Part shown: positions 1-7,037 of the stretch, one piece after another | How the letters are laid out: every line of letters starts with the position of its first letter | Position numbering within the stretch: position 1 is the first letter of the stretch | Source of the DNA: Paracoccaceae bacterium | Lineage (GTDB): Bacteria > Pseudomonadota > Alphaproteobacteria > Rhodobacterales > Rhodobacteraceae | Direction: 5' to 3' | Assembly (NCBI GenBank): GCA_012036325.1 | Contig: JAAUPC010000121.1 | Coordinates: forward strand, 1 to 9,191 | DNA: 9,191 bases | Translations under genes and position numbers: made by a program | Notes under the pieces: generated by a model | Seen by the model: the letters and a program-made list of their open reading frames with translations, nothing else | Told to the model about the DNA's origin: nothing | Database searches by the model: none

Positions 1-133
1 CGGATCGGTCGTGGTAGGCCAAGACGAGCCCTTTGCGATTCATCTCCTGGATCGCCTCGCGATAGCGCTTTTGCTCGGCGAGCAACAGCGCGCGGTTGAA
101 TCGTCCGCCCGGCCACCACGGGGCAGCCTTGAG
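1..133 (-). pseudogene. TPR-like coding fragment, open at the window edge
   Basis: The minus-strand frame that carries the second part of the TRAP-receptor fragment stays open to base 1. It reads PWWPGGRFNRALLLAEQ followed by KRYREAIQEMNR. The spacing of small and aromatic residues (A-L-L-L-A-E, then R-Y-R-E-A-I) is that of the two helices of one tetratricopeptide repeat, a protein-protein interaction motif. No start codon precedes it in this frame; the frame is closed by a stop at 245-247. Nothing known to me joins a DctP N-terminus to a TPR, so the two parts probably derive from different genes. One repeat is too little to name a protein. Confidence 0.35.
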
Positions 134-260
134 GCCGTCGCCGTAGATGCGGATCTTGAGACGCCCGCTGCTGCAGGCCTCGACGCGCTTCGCGAATTCG
201 ATCGGCGCCAGTGCCGAGTCCGGGGAAGTTCGCGGGCCATGTAGTCACGAGGCGCCATTC
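134..260 (-). pseudogene. N-terminal fragment of a TRAP-type solute-binding protein (DctP family), frameshifted
   Basis: Reading the minus strand from 260 gives EWRLVTTWPANFPGLGTGADR. After one surplus base at 197-198, another frame continues with FAKRVEACSSGRLKIRIYG up to about 134. Joined, this matches my recollection of the mature N-terminus of DctP-family TRAP receptors: a W-R-L-V-T-T-W-P start, then F-P-G-L-G-T-G-A, then G-R-L-x-I-x-I-Y-G. These periplasmic receptors bind carboxylates or similar solutes. The usual continuation (E-L-V-P-A-x-E-V-F-D-A) is absent, because the frame runs into unrelated TPR-like sequence. No convincing signal peptide lies upstream. The first frame does extend back to an ATG at 302 (MRERRGLQRIQRTFEW) and stays open further still. 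It is therefore a remnant, an error-damaged gene end or an assembly chimera. Family assignment rests on about 40 residues. Confidence 0.5.
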
Positions 261-337
261 AAATGTGCGCTGTATCCGCTGCAAGCCCCGCCTTTCCCGC
301 ATCGCGGCTGCATGCGCAACCGCTGCGGCTGCGGCAC

Positions 338-366
338 TTGTCGAGTCCGTCGAAGGCGCAAAATAA
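338..366 (+). promoter_or_regulatory. Candidate sigma-70-type promoter for the transporter operon
   Basis: TTGTCG at 338-343 and AAATAA at 361-366 are separated by 17 bases. The first differs from the -35 consensus at two of six positions; the -10 match is modest (AAATAA against TATAAT). It is the only AT-rich hexamer in a very GC-rich leader. Transcription would begin near 373, at the foot of the following hairpin. This is a pattern match only. Confidence 0.25.
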
Positions 367-372
367 GCCCTT

Positions 373-406
373 CGGGAAGGCGGCGGGCCCTGCCTCCGCC
401 TTCCCG
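373..406 (+). promoter_or_regulatory. 11-bp inverted repeat in the operon leader
   Basis: CGGGAAGGCGG at 373-383 is exactly complementary to CCGCCTTCCCG at 396-406, leaving a 12-base loop. No T tract follows on the plus strand, so it is not a classical terminator in that direction. On the minus strand a weak T-rich stretch follows the stem after several bases. It may be a 5' transcript hairpin that protects the operon mRNA, or an attenuator. Confidence 0.5.
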
Positions 407-490
407 TTCCGGCCGCCCCGGCCCCCCCGGCTTTGGGTTCGATCCCGCATATCAACAAGGCTGCGCGGCCTGCGCAGATCAGGAGGAGCC

Positions 491-1390
491 ATGGCGCTAT
501 CTGCCTCGCAGGCGGATTTTCGCACCCGCCTACAGGATTTGATCCCCAAGCTGGTGCTGTCACCGTCCATTGCCGCGATGATGGTCTTTGTCTACGGCTT
601 CATCCTGTTCACCATCGTCCTGTCCTTCACCGGATCAAAGATGCTGCCCAAGTTCACCTGGGTCGGTTTCGAGAATTACGAAAAGCTCTTCGCCCTGCCC
701 GCCTGGAACACGGCGATCGTCAACATCGCGATTTTTGCGAGCCTTTACATCGTGATCTGCACGGTGATCGGGTTGATGCTGGCGATTTTCCTGGACCAGA
801 AGATCAGGGGTGAGGGCGTGCTACGGCCGATCTACCTTTACCCGATGGCGCTGTCCTTCATCGTCACAGGGACGGCGTGGAAATGGTTTCTCGACCCCGG
901 GATCGGGTTGCAGCAGGTGATGCGCAACGCAGGTTGGGAAAGCTTCACGTTCACCTGGATCAAAGACGCGGACATGGCACTTTACACCATCGTCCTGGCC
1001 GCGGTCTGGCAGACGAGCGGTTTCGTGATGGCGATGTTCCTGGCCGGTCTGCGCGGGATCGACAATGAGATCCTGAAGGCCGCGCAGATCGATGGGGCGT
1101 CGAACTGGCAGCTTTACCGGCGGATCGTGATCCCCCTCCTCCGCCCCGCCTTCCTGAGCGCCTTTGTCATCCTGTCGCACCTTGCCATCAAGTCCTATGA
1201 CCTGGTCATCGCCTTGACCGGCGGCGGCCCGGGGCGGGCGACTGAGATGCCCGCGACCTTCATGTATTCCTACACCTTCACCCGCAACCAGATGGGCATT
1301 GGCGCCTCATCTGCTGTGATCATGCTGATGACCATCGCGGCGATAATGGTCCCTTACCTTTACGCCGAGCTGAAGGAGAAGAAGGAATGA
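491..1390 (+). CDS. gtsB: Sugar ABC transporter permease (GtsB-like, CUT1 family)
   Basis: Inner-membrane subunit of a carbohydrate importer, 299 aa. The ATG at 491 is chosen because AGGAGG (481-486) lies four bases upstream; the frame further upstream is low-complexity and not membrane-like. Hydrophobic segments occur at roughly 25-45, 75-100, 113-130, 165-185, 220-240 and 272-292, giving the six expected helices. The cytoplasmic EAA loop that docks on the ATPase is at about 193-217 (EILKAAQIDGASNWQLYRRI), with the A-x-x-D-G-A core. The TGGGP motif near 243-247 is typical of MalF-type permeases. Sequence flavour resembles GtsB of the glucose/mannose transporters. The stop overlaps the next start by four bases (ATGA), so the two permeases are translationally coupled. 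The family is certain; the substrate is inferred. Confidence 0.92.
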   Translation: MALSASQADFRTRLQDLIPKLVLSPSIAAMMVFVYGFILFTIVLSFTGSKMLPKFTWVGFENYEKLFALPAWNTAIVNIAIFASLYIVICTVIGLMLAIFLDQKIRGEGVLRPIYLYPMALSFIVTGTAWKWFLDPGIGLQQVMRNAGWESFTFTWIKDADMALYTIVLAAVWQTSGFVMAMFLAGLRGIDNEILKAAQIDGASNWQLYRRIVIPLLRPAFLSAFVILSHLAIKSYDLVIALTGGGPGRATEMPATFMYSYTFTRNQMGIGASSAVIMLMTIAAIMVPYLYAELKEKKE

Positions 1391-2265
1391 GCGGCGTGAC
1401 CCAAGACACTGCCGTCTCGACCGGGCGGATCACGCGGGCCTTCATCTACTTGGTCCTGATCCTCTTCGCGCTTTTCTACCTTTTGCCGCTTTACGTCATG
1501 GGCGTGAATTCGGTGAAGCCTTTGGCCGAGATCACCGGCGGCAACATGATGGCCTTGCCAAGCGTCTGGACGTTGGAGCCTTGGCGGCAGGCCTGGTCCA
1601 CCGCGCAGATCGGGGTGGAGCCGACGGGCCTGCGGCCCTACTTCCTCAATTCGATCCTGATGGTCGTTCCTGCGGTTGCCATCAGCACTATCATCGGTGC
1701 CCTCAACGGTTATGTGCTGACGAAGTGGCGGTTCCGGGGGGATACCTGGGTCTTTGGCCTCATGCTCTTTTCCTGCTTCATCCCGTTTCAGATCGTGCTG
1801 ATCCCGATGGCGGTGGTCCTGGGCAAGCTGGGGCTGGCGGGGTCGGTTCCGGGGCTAATCTTGGTGCATGTGGTTTACGGGATCGGCTTCACCACGCTTT
1901 ATTTCCGCAATTACTATGCGTCGTTCCCGACGGAGCTTGTCCGCGCGGCGATGATTGATGGGGCGGGGTTCTTCCGCATCTTCTGGCGCATCCTGCTGCC
2001 GGTTTCTGGCCCCATCGCGGTGGTCAGCGTGATCTGGCAGTTCAGCAATATCTGGAATGATTTCCTCTTTGGCGTCTCGTTTGGCGGCACCTCGCAGCCG
2101 ATGACCGTGGCGCTGAACAACCTCGTCCAATCCTCGACCGGCGTGAAGGAATACAACGTCCACTTCGCGGGCGCGATCCTTGCCGCCTTTCCCACCCTGA
2201 TCGTCTACATCGTCGCAGGCCGCTACTTCGTGCGCGGGCTGATGGCGGGGTCGGTCAAGGGCTAA
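1387..2265 (+). CDS. gtsC: Sugar ABC transporter permease (GtsC-like, CUT1 family)
   Basis: Second membrane subunit, 292 aa, partner of the preceding permease in the heterodimeric channel. A short cytoplasmic N-terminus precedes the first helix (about 18-40). Further hydrophobic segments lie at about 88-110, 120-145, 150-172, 207-228 and 262-282. The EAA loop is at about 183-206 (ELVRAAMIDGAGFFRIFWRI), with the conserved A-x-x-D-G-A core. The C-terminus ends GRYFVRGLMAGSVKG, the usual ending of MalG-type permeases (F-V-x-G-L-x-x-G-x-V-K-G), which shows that the gene is complete. Its start overlaps the stop of the first permease. A strong inverted repeat begins three bases after its stop codon, before the binding-protein gene. 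Confidence 0.92.
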   Translation: MSGVTQDTAVSTGRITRAFIYLVLILFALFYLLPLYVMGVNSVKPLAEITGGNMMALPSVWTLEPWRQAWSTAQIGVEPTGLRPYFLNSILMVVPAVAISTIIGALNGYVLTKWRFRGDTWVFGLMLFSCFIPFQIVLIPMAVVLGKLGLAGSVPGLILVHVVYGIGFTTLYFRNYYASFPTELVRAAMIDGAGFFRIFWRILLPVSGPIAVVSVIWQFSNIWNDFLFGVSFGGTSQPMTVALNNLVQSSTGVKEYNVHFAGAILAAFPTLIVYIVAGRYFVRGLMAGSVKG

Positions 2266-2268
2266 GCC

Positions 2269-2300
2269 GACTGCCGGGCGGCGGCAACCGCCCGACAGTC
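2269..2300 (+). terminator. Intercistronic hairpin between permease and binding-protein genes
   Basis: GACTGCCGGGCGG (2269-2281) pairs with CCGCCCGACAGTC (2288-2300) over 13 positions with one mismatch, leaving a six-base loop. It starts three bases after the stop of the second permease. The following ATTGTTCAACCC is not a U-run, so it may act as a partial terminator or an RNA-processing and stability element rather than a full stop. Confidence 0.5.
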
Positions 2301-2345
2301 ATTGTTCAACCCAAGCCCGCTTTCACACCAACAAGGGCGAACGAT

Positions 2346-2355
2346 AGGAAGGAAG
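2346..2355 (+). promoter_or_regulatory. Extended purine-rich ribosome-binding site of the binding-protein gene
   Basis: AGGAAGGAAG ends six bases before the ATG at 2362. It decides the start: an upstream in-frame ATG at 2302 would add 20 residues ahead of the signal peptide and has no comparable site. The long purine tract fits a highly translated periplasmic protein. Confidence 0.6.
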
Positions 2356-2361
2356 ACGAAA

Positions 2362-3606
2362 ATGAAGGTCTTGTCCATAACCGCGCTACTGCTTGCCACG
2401 GCAAGCCCTGCACTTTGTGACCCCTCGGTCGAGGTGATGCATTTCTGGACCAGCGGAGGTGAGGCTGCGGCCCTGGGGGCCGTGCGCGACAAGGTGGTGG
2501 CCGAAGGGGTCACCTGGACCGACGCTCCGGTGGCCGGGGGCGGGGGAGATCAGGCCAAGACCGCGCTGCAGGCCCGGATTGCCAGCGGCAACCCGCCCGC
2601 CGCCATGCTGATGCTGGGCCAGACGATCACCGACTGGGCGGCCGAGGGGCTTCTGGGCAACGTTGACGGCTTGGCCGAGGCGCAAGGCTGGGACGCGGCC
2701 CTGCCGCAGGCGGTGAAGGATTTCACGCGCGTTGACGGCCATTGGGTCAGCGTGCCGACCAACGTCCACCGGACCGACATGATCTGGGCCAGCAAAGCCG
2801 CCTTCGACAAGATCGGCGCGGCTTATCCGACGACCTGGGAAGAATTGAACGCGCTGGCACCGAAGTTCGTGGAGGCCGGGATCATCCCTCTCGCCCACGG
2901 CGGGCAGGCCTGGCAAGAGGCCTACATGTTCGAAGCCGTCGCCCTGGGTGTCGGCGGGGCCGATTTCTACCGCAAGGCCCTGATCGATTTGGATGACGCC
3001 ACTCTGCGCGGGCCGGAGATGGTGGCGGTCTTCACCCAGATGGCCGCTTTGCGCGGGATGGTTGACCCGAACTTCCCCGGCCGCGACTGGAACCTTGCCT
3101 CGGCCATGGTGATCAAGGGCGAGGCTGCGATGCAGATCATGGGTGACTGGGCCAAGGGAGAGTTTACCAATGCCGGAAAGAACCCTGGCGACGACTACGC
3201 CTGCATCCCGGTGCCAAAGGCCAAGGGGGATGGGTTTGTCTATCTGGTGAACTCGCTTTCCCTCTTCACGCAAGAAGACCCCGATCTGATCAAGGGCCAG
3301 GAAGTGCTGGCCAGCGCCATCATGGACAAGGACGTGCAAGTGGCCTTCAACCTGGCCAAAGGCGCGATCCCGGCGCGTACCGACATTGACCTGTCGGCGA
3401 TGGACCCTTGCGCCCAGGCCACCAGCGCCGCCCTTGCCGCCAATGATGCGGGCGGCACAGCGGTGCCGACCTTTGCCGGAACCCATGCCGCCAATGCCGC
3501 TGTGGTGGGGGCCGCAACCGATGCGATCACTGCGTTCTTCAACTCAGACATGGCGGCTGCCGAAGGTGCAACCGCCCTGGCCGACGCCATCGCGGCGGCG
3601 CAGTGA
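2362..3606 (+). CDS. gtsA: Periplasmic sugar-binding protein of the ABC transporter (GtsA-like)
   Basis: Secreted receptor that delivers sugar to the permease pair, 414 aa. A Sec signal peptide is clear: MKV, a hydrophobic core LSITALLLATASPA, and probable cleavage after ALC at residue 19; the residue before Cys does not fit a lipobox. The mature start SVEVMHFWTSGGEAAALG, the A-G-G-G-G-D segment, VPTNVHR, AHGGQAWQEA and LGVGGADFYRKAL all match my recollection of glucose-binding GtsA-type proteins of the CUT1 family. Two mature cysteines, in YACIPVP and in MDPCAQ, probably form the disulfide seen in such receptors. The gene sits third, after the permeases, between two strong hairpins. Glucose or mannose is the default guess, but the coupled oxidoreductases may mean a modified sugar or glycoside. 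Confidence 0.88.
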   Translation: MKVLSITALLLATASPALCDPSVEVMHFWTSGGEAAALGAVRDKVVAEGVTWTDAPVAGGGGDQAKTALQARIASGNPPAAMLMLGQTITDWAAEGLLGNVDGLAEAQGWDAALPQAVKDFTRVDGHWVSVPTNVHRTDMIWASKAAFDKIGAAYPTTWEELNALAPKFVEAGIIPLAHGGQAWQEAYMFEAVALGVGGADFYRKALIDLDDATLRGPEMVAVFTQMAALRGMVDPNFPGRDWNLASAMVIKGEAAMQIMGDWAKGEFTNAGKNPGDDYACIPVPKAKGDGFVYLVNSLSLFTQEDPDLIKGQEVLASAIMDKDVQVAFNLAKGAIPARTDIDLSAMDPCAQATSAALAANDAGGTAVPTFAGTHAANAAVVGAATDAITAFFNSDMAAAEGATALADAIAAAQ

Positions 3607-3628
3607 TGCGCTGAGCACATGAAGAACG

Positions 3629-3660
3629 GGCCCCGCGCGTCCCTCCCGCCGCGCGGGGCC
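3629..3660 (+). terminator. Strong intercistronic hairpin after the binding-protein gene
   Basis: GGCCCCGCGCG (3629-3639) is perfectly complementary to CGCGCGGGGCC (3650-3660), with a ten-base loop. All eleven pairs are G-C. It lies in the 84-base gap between the binding protein and the ATPase and has no T tract after it. It probably works as a 3' stabiliser of the binding-protein mRNA and lets part of transcription continue, as described for other binding-protein-dependent operons. Confidence 0.6.
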
Positions 3661-3690
3661 ACCTTGACACCTGATGACCGGAGCTGACCG

Positions 3691-4803
3691 ATGGGCTTTC
3701 TTGATATCCGCAACGTGACCAAATCCTACGGATCGGTGCAGGTCCTGCATGAGGTGGACATCGAGGTTGAGGAGGGGGAATTCCTGGTCCTCGTCGGGCC
3801 ATCGGGCTGCGGGAAATCCACGCTTCTCAACATGATCGCGGGGTTGGAGGGCATCTCGGGCGGGGAAATTGCCATCAAGGGCCGGGTGATGAACGGCGTC
3901 CATCCATCCAAGCGCAACATCGCGATGGTGTTCCAATCCTATGCTTTGTATCCCAACATGACTGTCGGGCAGAACATGACGTTCGGGCTTGAGATGCACG
4001 GCGTCCCGAAGCCCGAGCGTGACCGCGCGCTGGCCGATGTGGCGAAGCTTCTGCAAATCGACCACCTCCTTGACCGCAAACCCGGCCAGCTTTCCGGTGG
4101 CCAGCGCCAGCGCGTCGCGATGGGCCGGGCCTTGGTCAGGAACCCCGACGTCTTCCTTTTTGACGAGCCACTTTCCAACCTTGACGCGAAGCTTCGCGTC
4201 GACATGCGGACCGAGATCAAGAAGCTGCACCAGAAGCTCCGCACCACCATCGTCTATGTCACCCACGACCAGATCGAGGCGATGACCCTCTCCACCCGCA
4301 TCGCGGTGATGAACAAGGGTTATGTCCAGCAACTTGGCACCCCGAAGGAGATTTATTACACCCCCGCGAATGTCTATGTGGCAACCTTCATGGGCTCGCC
4401 TGCCATGAACATCGTGCCCTCTTCGGTCGTAATGCAAGGTGGGGTGCCGCATGCCATCATCACCGATGCGGATGGGGCGGTGAAGCATCTGGCTTTCAGC
4501 CAACCGAACCTTGCCGCATGGGAGGGCAAGCCGATCCTTCTGGGCATCCGGCCCGAAGCGATCACCGATCCCGAAGGCGCGGACCGCAAGTCCGGCAATA
4601 TCGTGGCACTCTCCAACCGCGTGGGGGTGACCGAACCTGCGGGGTCGGATACCTTTGTTACCATGGCCTTGTCGGGCAAGGACATCACCGCCCGAATGCG
4701 GGCTGACGCTGCGGTGGCCCCGGGGCAGGTCTTTGATTTCGCCGTGAACATGGAGAAAGCCGTGGCCTTCGACCCCACGACCGAGGAACGGATTGCCCCC
4801 TGA
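3691..4803 (+). CDS. Sugar ABC transporter ATP-binding protein (UgpC/MalK-like)
   Basis: Cytoplasmic ATPase that powers the importer, 370 aa and complete. Walker A is GPSGCGKST at residues 36-44, the Q-loop glutamine is Q82 (MVFQSYALYP), the ABC signature LSGGQRQR is at 134-141, Walker B with the catalytic glutamate is VFLFDEP at 154-160, the D-loop is SNLD at 162-165, and the switch histidine is H192 (YVTHDQIEAM). From about residue 235 follows a TOBE/regulatory domain of the MalK-UgpC type, including GIRPEAI. GGAG at 3680-3683 is a modest ribosome-binding site. The stop overlaps the next start by one base (TGATG), which ties the transporter to the first oxidoreductase. Members of this group often serve several sugars, so it gives no substrate information. 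Confidence 0.93.
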   Translation: MGFLDIRNVTKSYGSVQVLHEVDIEVEEGEFLVLVGPSGCGKSTLLNMIAGLEGISGGEIAIKGRVMNGVHPSKRNIAMVFQSYALYPNMTVGQNMTFGLEMHGVPKPERDRALADVAKLLQIDHLLDRKPGQLSGGQRQRVAMGRALVRNPDVFLFDEPLSNLDAKLRVDMRTEIKKLHQKLRTTIVYVTHDQIEAMTLSTRIAVMNKGYVQQLGTPKEIYYTPANVYVATFMGSPAMNIVPSSVVMQGGVPHAIITDADGAVKHLAFSQPNLAAWEGKPILLGIRPEAITDPEGADRKSGNIVALSNRVGVTEPAGSDTFVTMALSGKDITARMRADAAVAPGQVFDFAVNMEKAVAFDPTTEERIAP

Positions 4804-6289
4804 TGGACGCGGACATTCTTATCATTGGCTCGGGCATGGGCGGGGCAACCCTCGCGGCCGCTTTGGCACCGACCGGGCGTCGGATCGTGATCCTTGAACG
4901 GGGCGAACGCCTGCCCGACAGCCCCGAGGCGCGCGATCCGGTGGCGATCTTCGGTGCTGGGCATTTCAAGCCGGATGAGGTTTGGCACGATGTCGCGGGC
5001 GCGCCCTTCAACCCCGGCAACTATGCCTTCGTCGGCGGCAATACCAAGTTCTATGGCGCGGTCCTGCTGCGCTACCGGGCCGAGGATTTCGCCCCCTTGC
5101 GCCATATCGAGGGGGTGACCCCCGGCTGGCCGATCAGTTATGCCGCGTTGGAGCCGTGGTATTCCCGTGCCGAGACGCTGTACCGCGTGCGGGGCGATGT
5201 TGTGGGCGACCCGTCGGAGCCGCCCCATTCCGCCCCCTACCCTTTCCCGCCGGTGCCGGATGAGGCGGATATCGTGGCGCTCCGCCAGGCCTTTGCCGCC
5301 CAGGGCCTGCACCCCAGCGCCCTTCCTTTGGGCGTGGATATCGACGCCTGGCTGAAGCGCGCGCCCACCACCTGGGACGCCTTTCCCTGCACCACCGGCG
5401 CCAAGTCCGACGCCGAAAGCTGCGGTCTGGCCGAGGCGTTGAAGCACCCGAATGTGACGCTGATGACCGGCACCAAGGTTCTGCGCCTTCTGTCCGAAGG
5501 CCGCCGCGTGACGGGGGTCGAGGTGGACCGGAGCGGGGTGAAAACGGTGATGACCGCCGCCACCGTCTGCCTTTGTGCAGGCGCGGTGATGTCGTCGGCG
5601 CTCCTCCTCGCCTCGGCCTACGGGGACCATCCGAATGGGCTTGCGAACGGATCAGATCAGGTTGGCCGCAACTTCATGAACCACAACCTGACCGGGATGG
5701 TCGCCTGGAACCCTTTGCGGCGGAACCGGTCGGTCTATGAGAAAACCATTCAGGTCAACGACTTCTACCTGACCGGCGGCCCGAAGGGCGAACCCCTTGG
5801 CAATATCCAGATGCTGGGCCGCATCACAGGGCCGATCCTTGCGGGTGAGGCGGGTCTGCCGCTTTGGCTCGCCCGGCACATCGCGGACCACTCGATCCAC
5901 ATCATGGCGATGTCCGAGGATTTGCCGGACCCGAACTCTCGCGTCATGTGGAAGAACGGCGGCGTGGTGGTGGATTGGCGCAAGACCAATGTGAAGGCGC
6001 ATGACCTTCTGGTGCAGCGCCTGCGCCGCGCCATGCGCCGTGCGGGCTGGCCAATTGTCCTGTCGCGGGGGTTTCCGAAGTCGAAGCCAAGCCATCAATG
6101 CGGCACGCGCGGATGGGGGATGATCCGAAGGCCTCGGTCGTCGATGCCAACCTGCGCGCCCATGATCTGGACAACCTCTACATCGTCGATGCCTCGGTCC
6201 TGCCGACCTCAGCCGCCGTCAACCCCTCGCTGACCATCGCCGCTTTGGCGCTGCGGGCGGGCGACCATATCGGGAAGACCGCCGCATGA
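4803..6289 (+). CDS. GMC-family FAD oxidoreductase, frameshifted near its 3' end
   Basis: Probable cytoplasmic flavoenzyme oxidising a sugar or alcohol hydroxyl; no signal peptide. The FAD-binding Rossmann motif GSGMGG is at residues 9-14, with the ribose-binding glutamate at 32 (VILERGE). GNTKFYGAVLLRYR (about 79-92) fits the second flavin-contact region. SHQCGT carries the likely catalytic His431. As sequenced, the frame fails after ACG at 6105-6107 and ends at 6233 in Arg-rich nonsense. Adding one G there gives ARMGDDPKASVVDANLR and, further on, LYIVDASVLPTSAAVNPSL with Asn474, the His-Asn pair expected in GMC enzymes. The repaired protein has 495 residues. Its stop at 6287-6289 overlaps the next gene's ATG by four bases, strong support for the repair. 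It resembles the sugar-oxidising (pyranose or glucoside dehydrogenase-like) branch more than the choline branch. No small subunit or cytochrome partner is in the window. Substrate unknown. Confidence 0.82.
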
Positions 6290-7035
6290 CCGCGCCCTTG
6301 GCCCTGATCACCGGCGGCCAGCAAGGCATCGGCCTTGGCATCGCCCGCACCCTTGCCGCCGCAGGCTGGGACCTTGTGCTTGCCGCCGAACAGCCGCCTG
6401 AGGCGGGGGCGGTCGTCACCGCCCTTGCCGAGCTTGGCCCGAAGGCCCGCTACATCCAACACGATCTGTCTGATTTGGCAGGCATCCCCTCGCTTTTAGA
6501 GGCCACAGGCCCGATCACCGCCCTGATCCAGAACGCGGGCGTCCCTGCCCGCCTGCGCGGCGACATGCTTGAGATCACGCCCGAGAATTTCGACTGGACC
6601 ATGGGCATCAACCTGCGCGGCGGGTTCTTTCTGGCGCAGGCGGTGGCCAAGGCGATGCTGGCTGCCCCTGCAGACCATTACCGATCCATCACCTTCGTCA
6701 CCTCGGTTTCCGCCACAATGGCCAGCCCGGAACGCGCCGAATACTGCATTTCCAAAGCCGCCGCTTCGATGGCCGCGAAGACCCTTGCCCTGCGGCTGGC
6801 ACCCTATGGCATCGGCGTCTTTGAGTTGCGCCCCGGGATCATCGCCACTGGCATGACAGCCGGGGTCCGCGACAGCTACACCGCCCGGATCGAAAGTGGC
6901 CTCGTCCCCGCCGGACGCTGGGGTGAGCCCGAAGACATCGGCCGCGTGGTTCTGCCCTTGGTCACGGGCCAAATGGCCTTTGCCACCGGGGTGGTGATCC
7001 CGGTCGATGGTGGCCTCTCGATTGAAAGACTGTGA
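6286..7035 (+). CDS. SDR-family oxidoreductase (FabG-like)
   Basis: NAD(P)-dependent short-chain dehydrogenase/reductase, 249 aa, the usual length of a classical SDR. The cofactor motif TGGQQGIG is at residues 9-16, the NAG motif at 83-85 (QNAGVPAR), and the structural Asn is N109 (GINLRGGF). The catalytic Ser is S140 (FVTSVSA) and the Y-x-x-x-K pair is Y153/K157 (AEYCISKAAA). After strand six comes RPGIIATGM, and near the C-terminus VIPVDGG. Such proteins are often labelled 3-ketoacyl-ACP reductase, but no fatty-acid gene is nearby. In this operon a sugar, polyol or keto-sugar substrate is more likely, possibly acting on the product of one of the GMC enzymes. The start overlaps the repaired stop of the preceding gene (ATGA), and its own stop lies two bases before the next ATG. 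Confidence 0.88.
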   Translation: MTAPLALITGGQQGIGLGIARTLAAAGWDLVLAAEQPPEAGAVVTALAELGPKARYIQHDLSDLAGIPSLLEATGPITALIQNAGVPARLRGDMLEITPENFDWTMGINLRGGFFLAQAVAKAMLAAPADHYRSITFVTSVSATMASPERAEYCISKAAASMAAKTLALRLAPYGIGVFELRPGIIATGMTAGVRDSYTARIESGLVPAGRWGEPEDIGRVVLPLVTGQMAFATGVVIPVDGGLSIERL

Positions 7036-7037
7036 CC

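Larger units (their letters stand above)
261..490 (+). other. Leader region without a convincing gene
   Basis: The permease frame can be extended upstream to 263 and a minus-strand frame spans 259-570. Both are rich in Arg, Pro, Ala and Gly and show no domain or signal-peptide pattern, so I read neither as coding. The stretch holds a possible promoter (338-366), a strong inverted repeat (373-406), a C-rich tract (around 408-430) and the ribosome-binding site of the first permease (481-486). No regulator gene is visible in the window. Confidence 0.55.

Noticed and set aside
263..490. N-terminal extension of the first permease by 76 residues
   Set aside because: The extension is Pro/Arg/Ala-rich, crosses a hairpin and precedes a near-perfect ribosome-binding site. 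MalF-type permeases of this size start at the ATG at 491.
2386..3486. Minus-strand open frame of 366 codons opposite the binding-protein gene
   Set aside because: It mirrors a clear periplasmic receptor and is rich in His, Arg and Gly with no fold pattern, so it is an antisense artefact.
3544..4503. Minus-strand open frame of 319 codons opposite the ATPase gene
   Set aside because: Every ABC motif lies on the plus strand. The antisense product is His/Arg-rich and has no plausible start context.
4374..5630. Long minus-strand open frame of 418 codons across the ATPase and first GMC genes
   Set aside because: It is antisense to two genes with complete motifs and lacks any recognisable domain. 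Long antisense frames are usual at this GC content.
6105..6112. Programmed -1 ribosomal frameshift in the first GMC gene
   Set aside because: There is no X-XXY-YYZ slippery heptamer at the break. The same kind of break elsewhere in the window needs the opposite correction.
6286..7035. SDR as a true fatty-acid 3-ketoacyl-ACP reductase
   Set aside because: The motifs are those of any classical SDR, and no acyl-carrier or condensing enzyme is nearby, so a specific FabG role is not supported.
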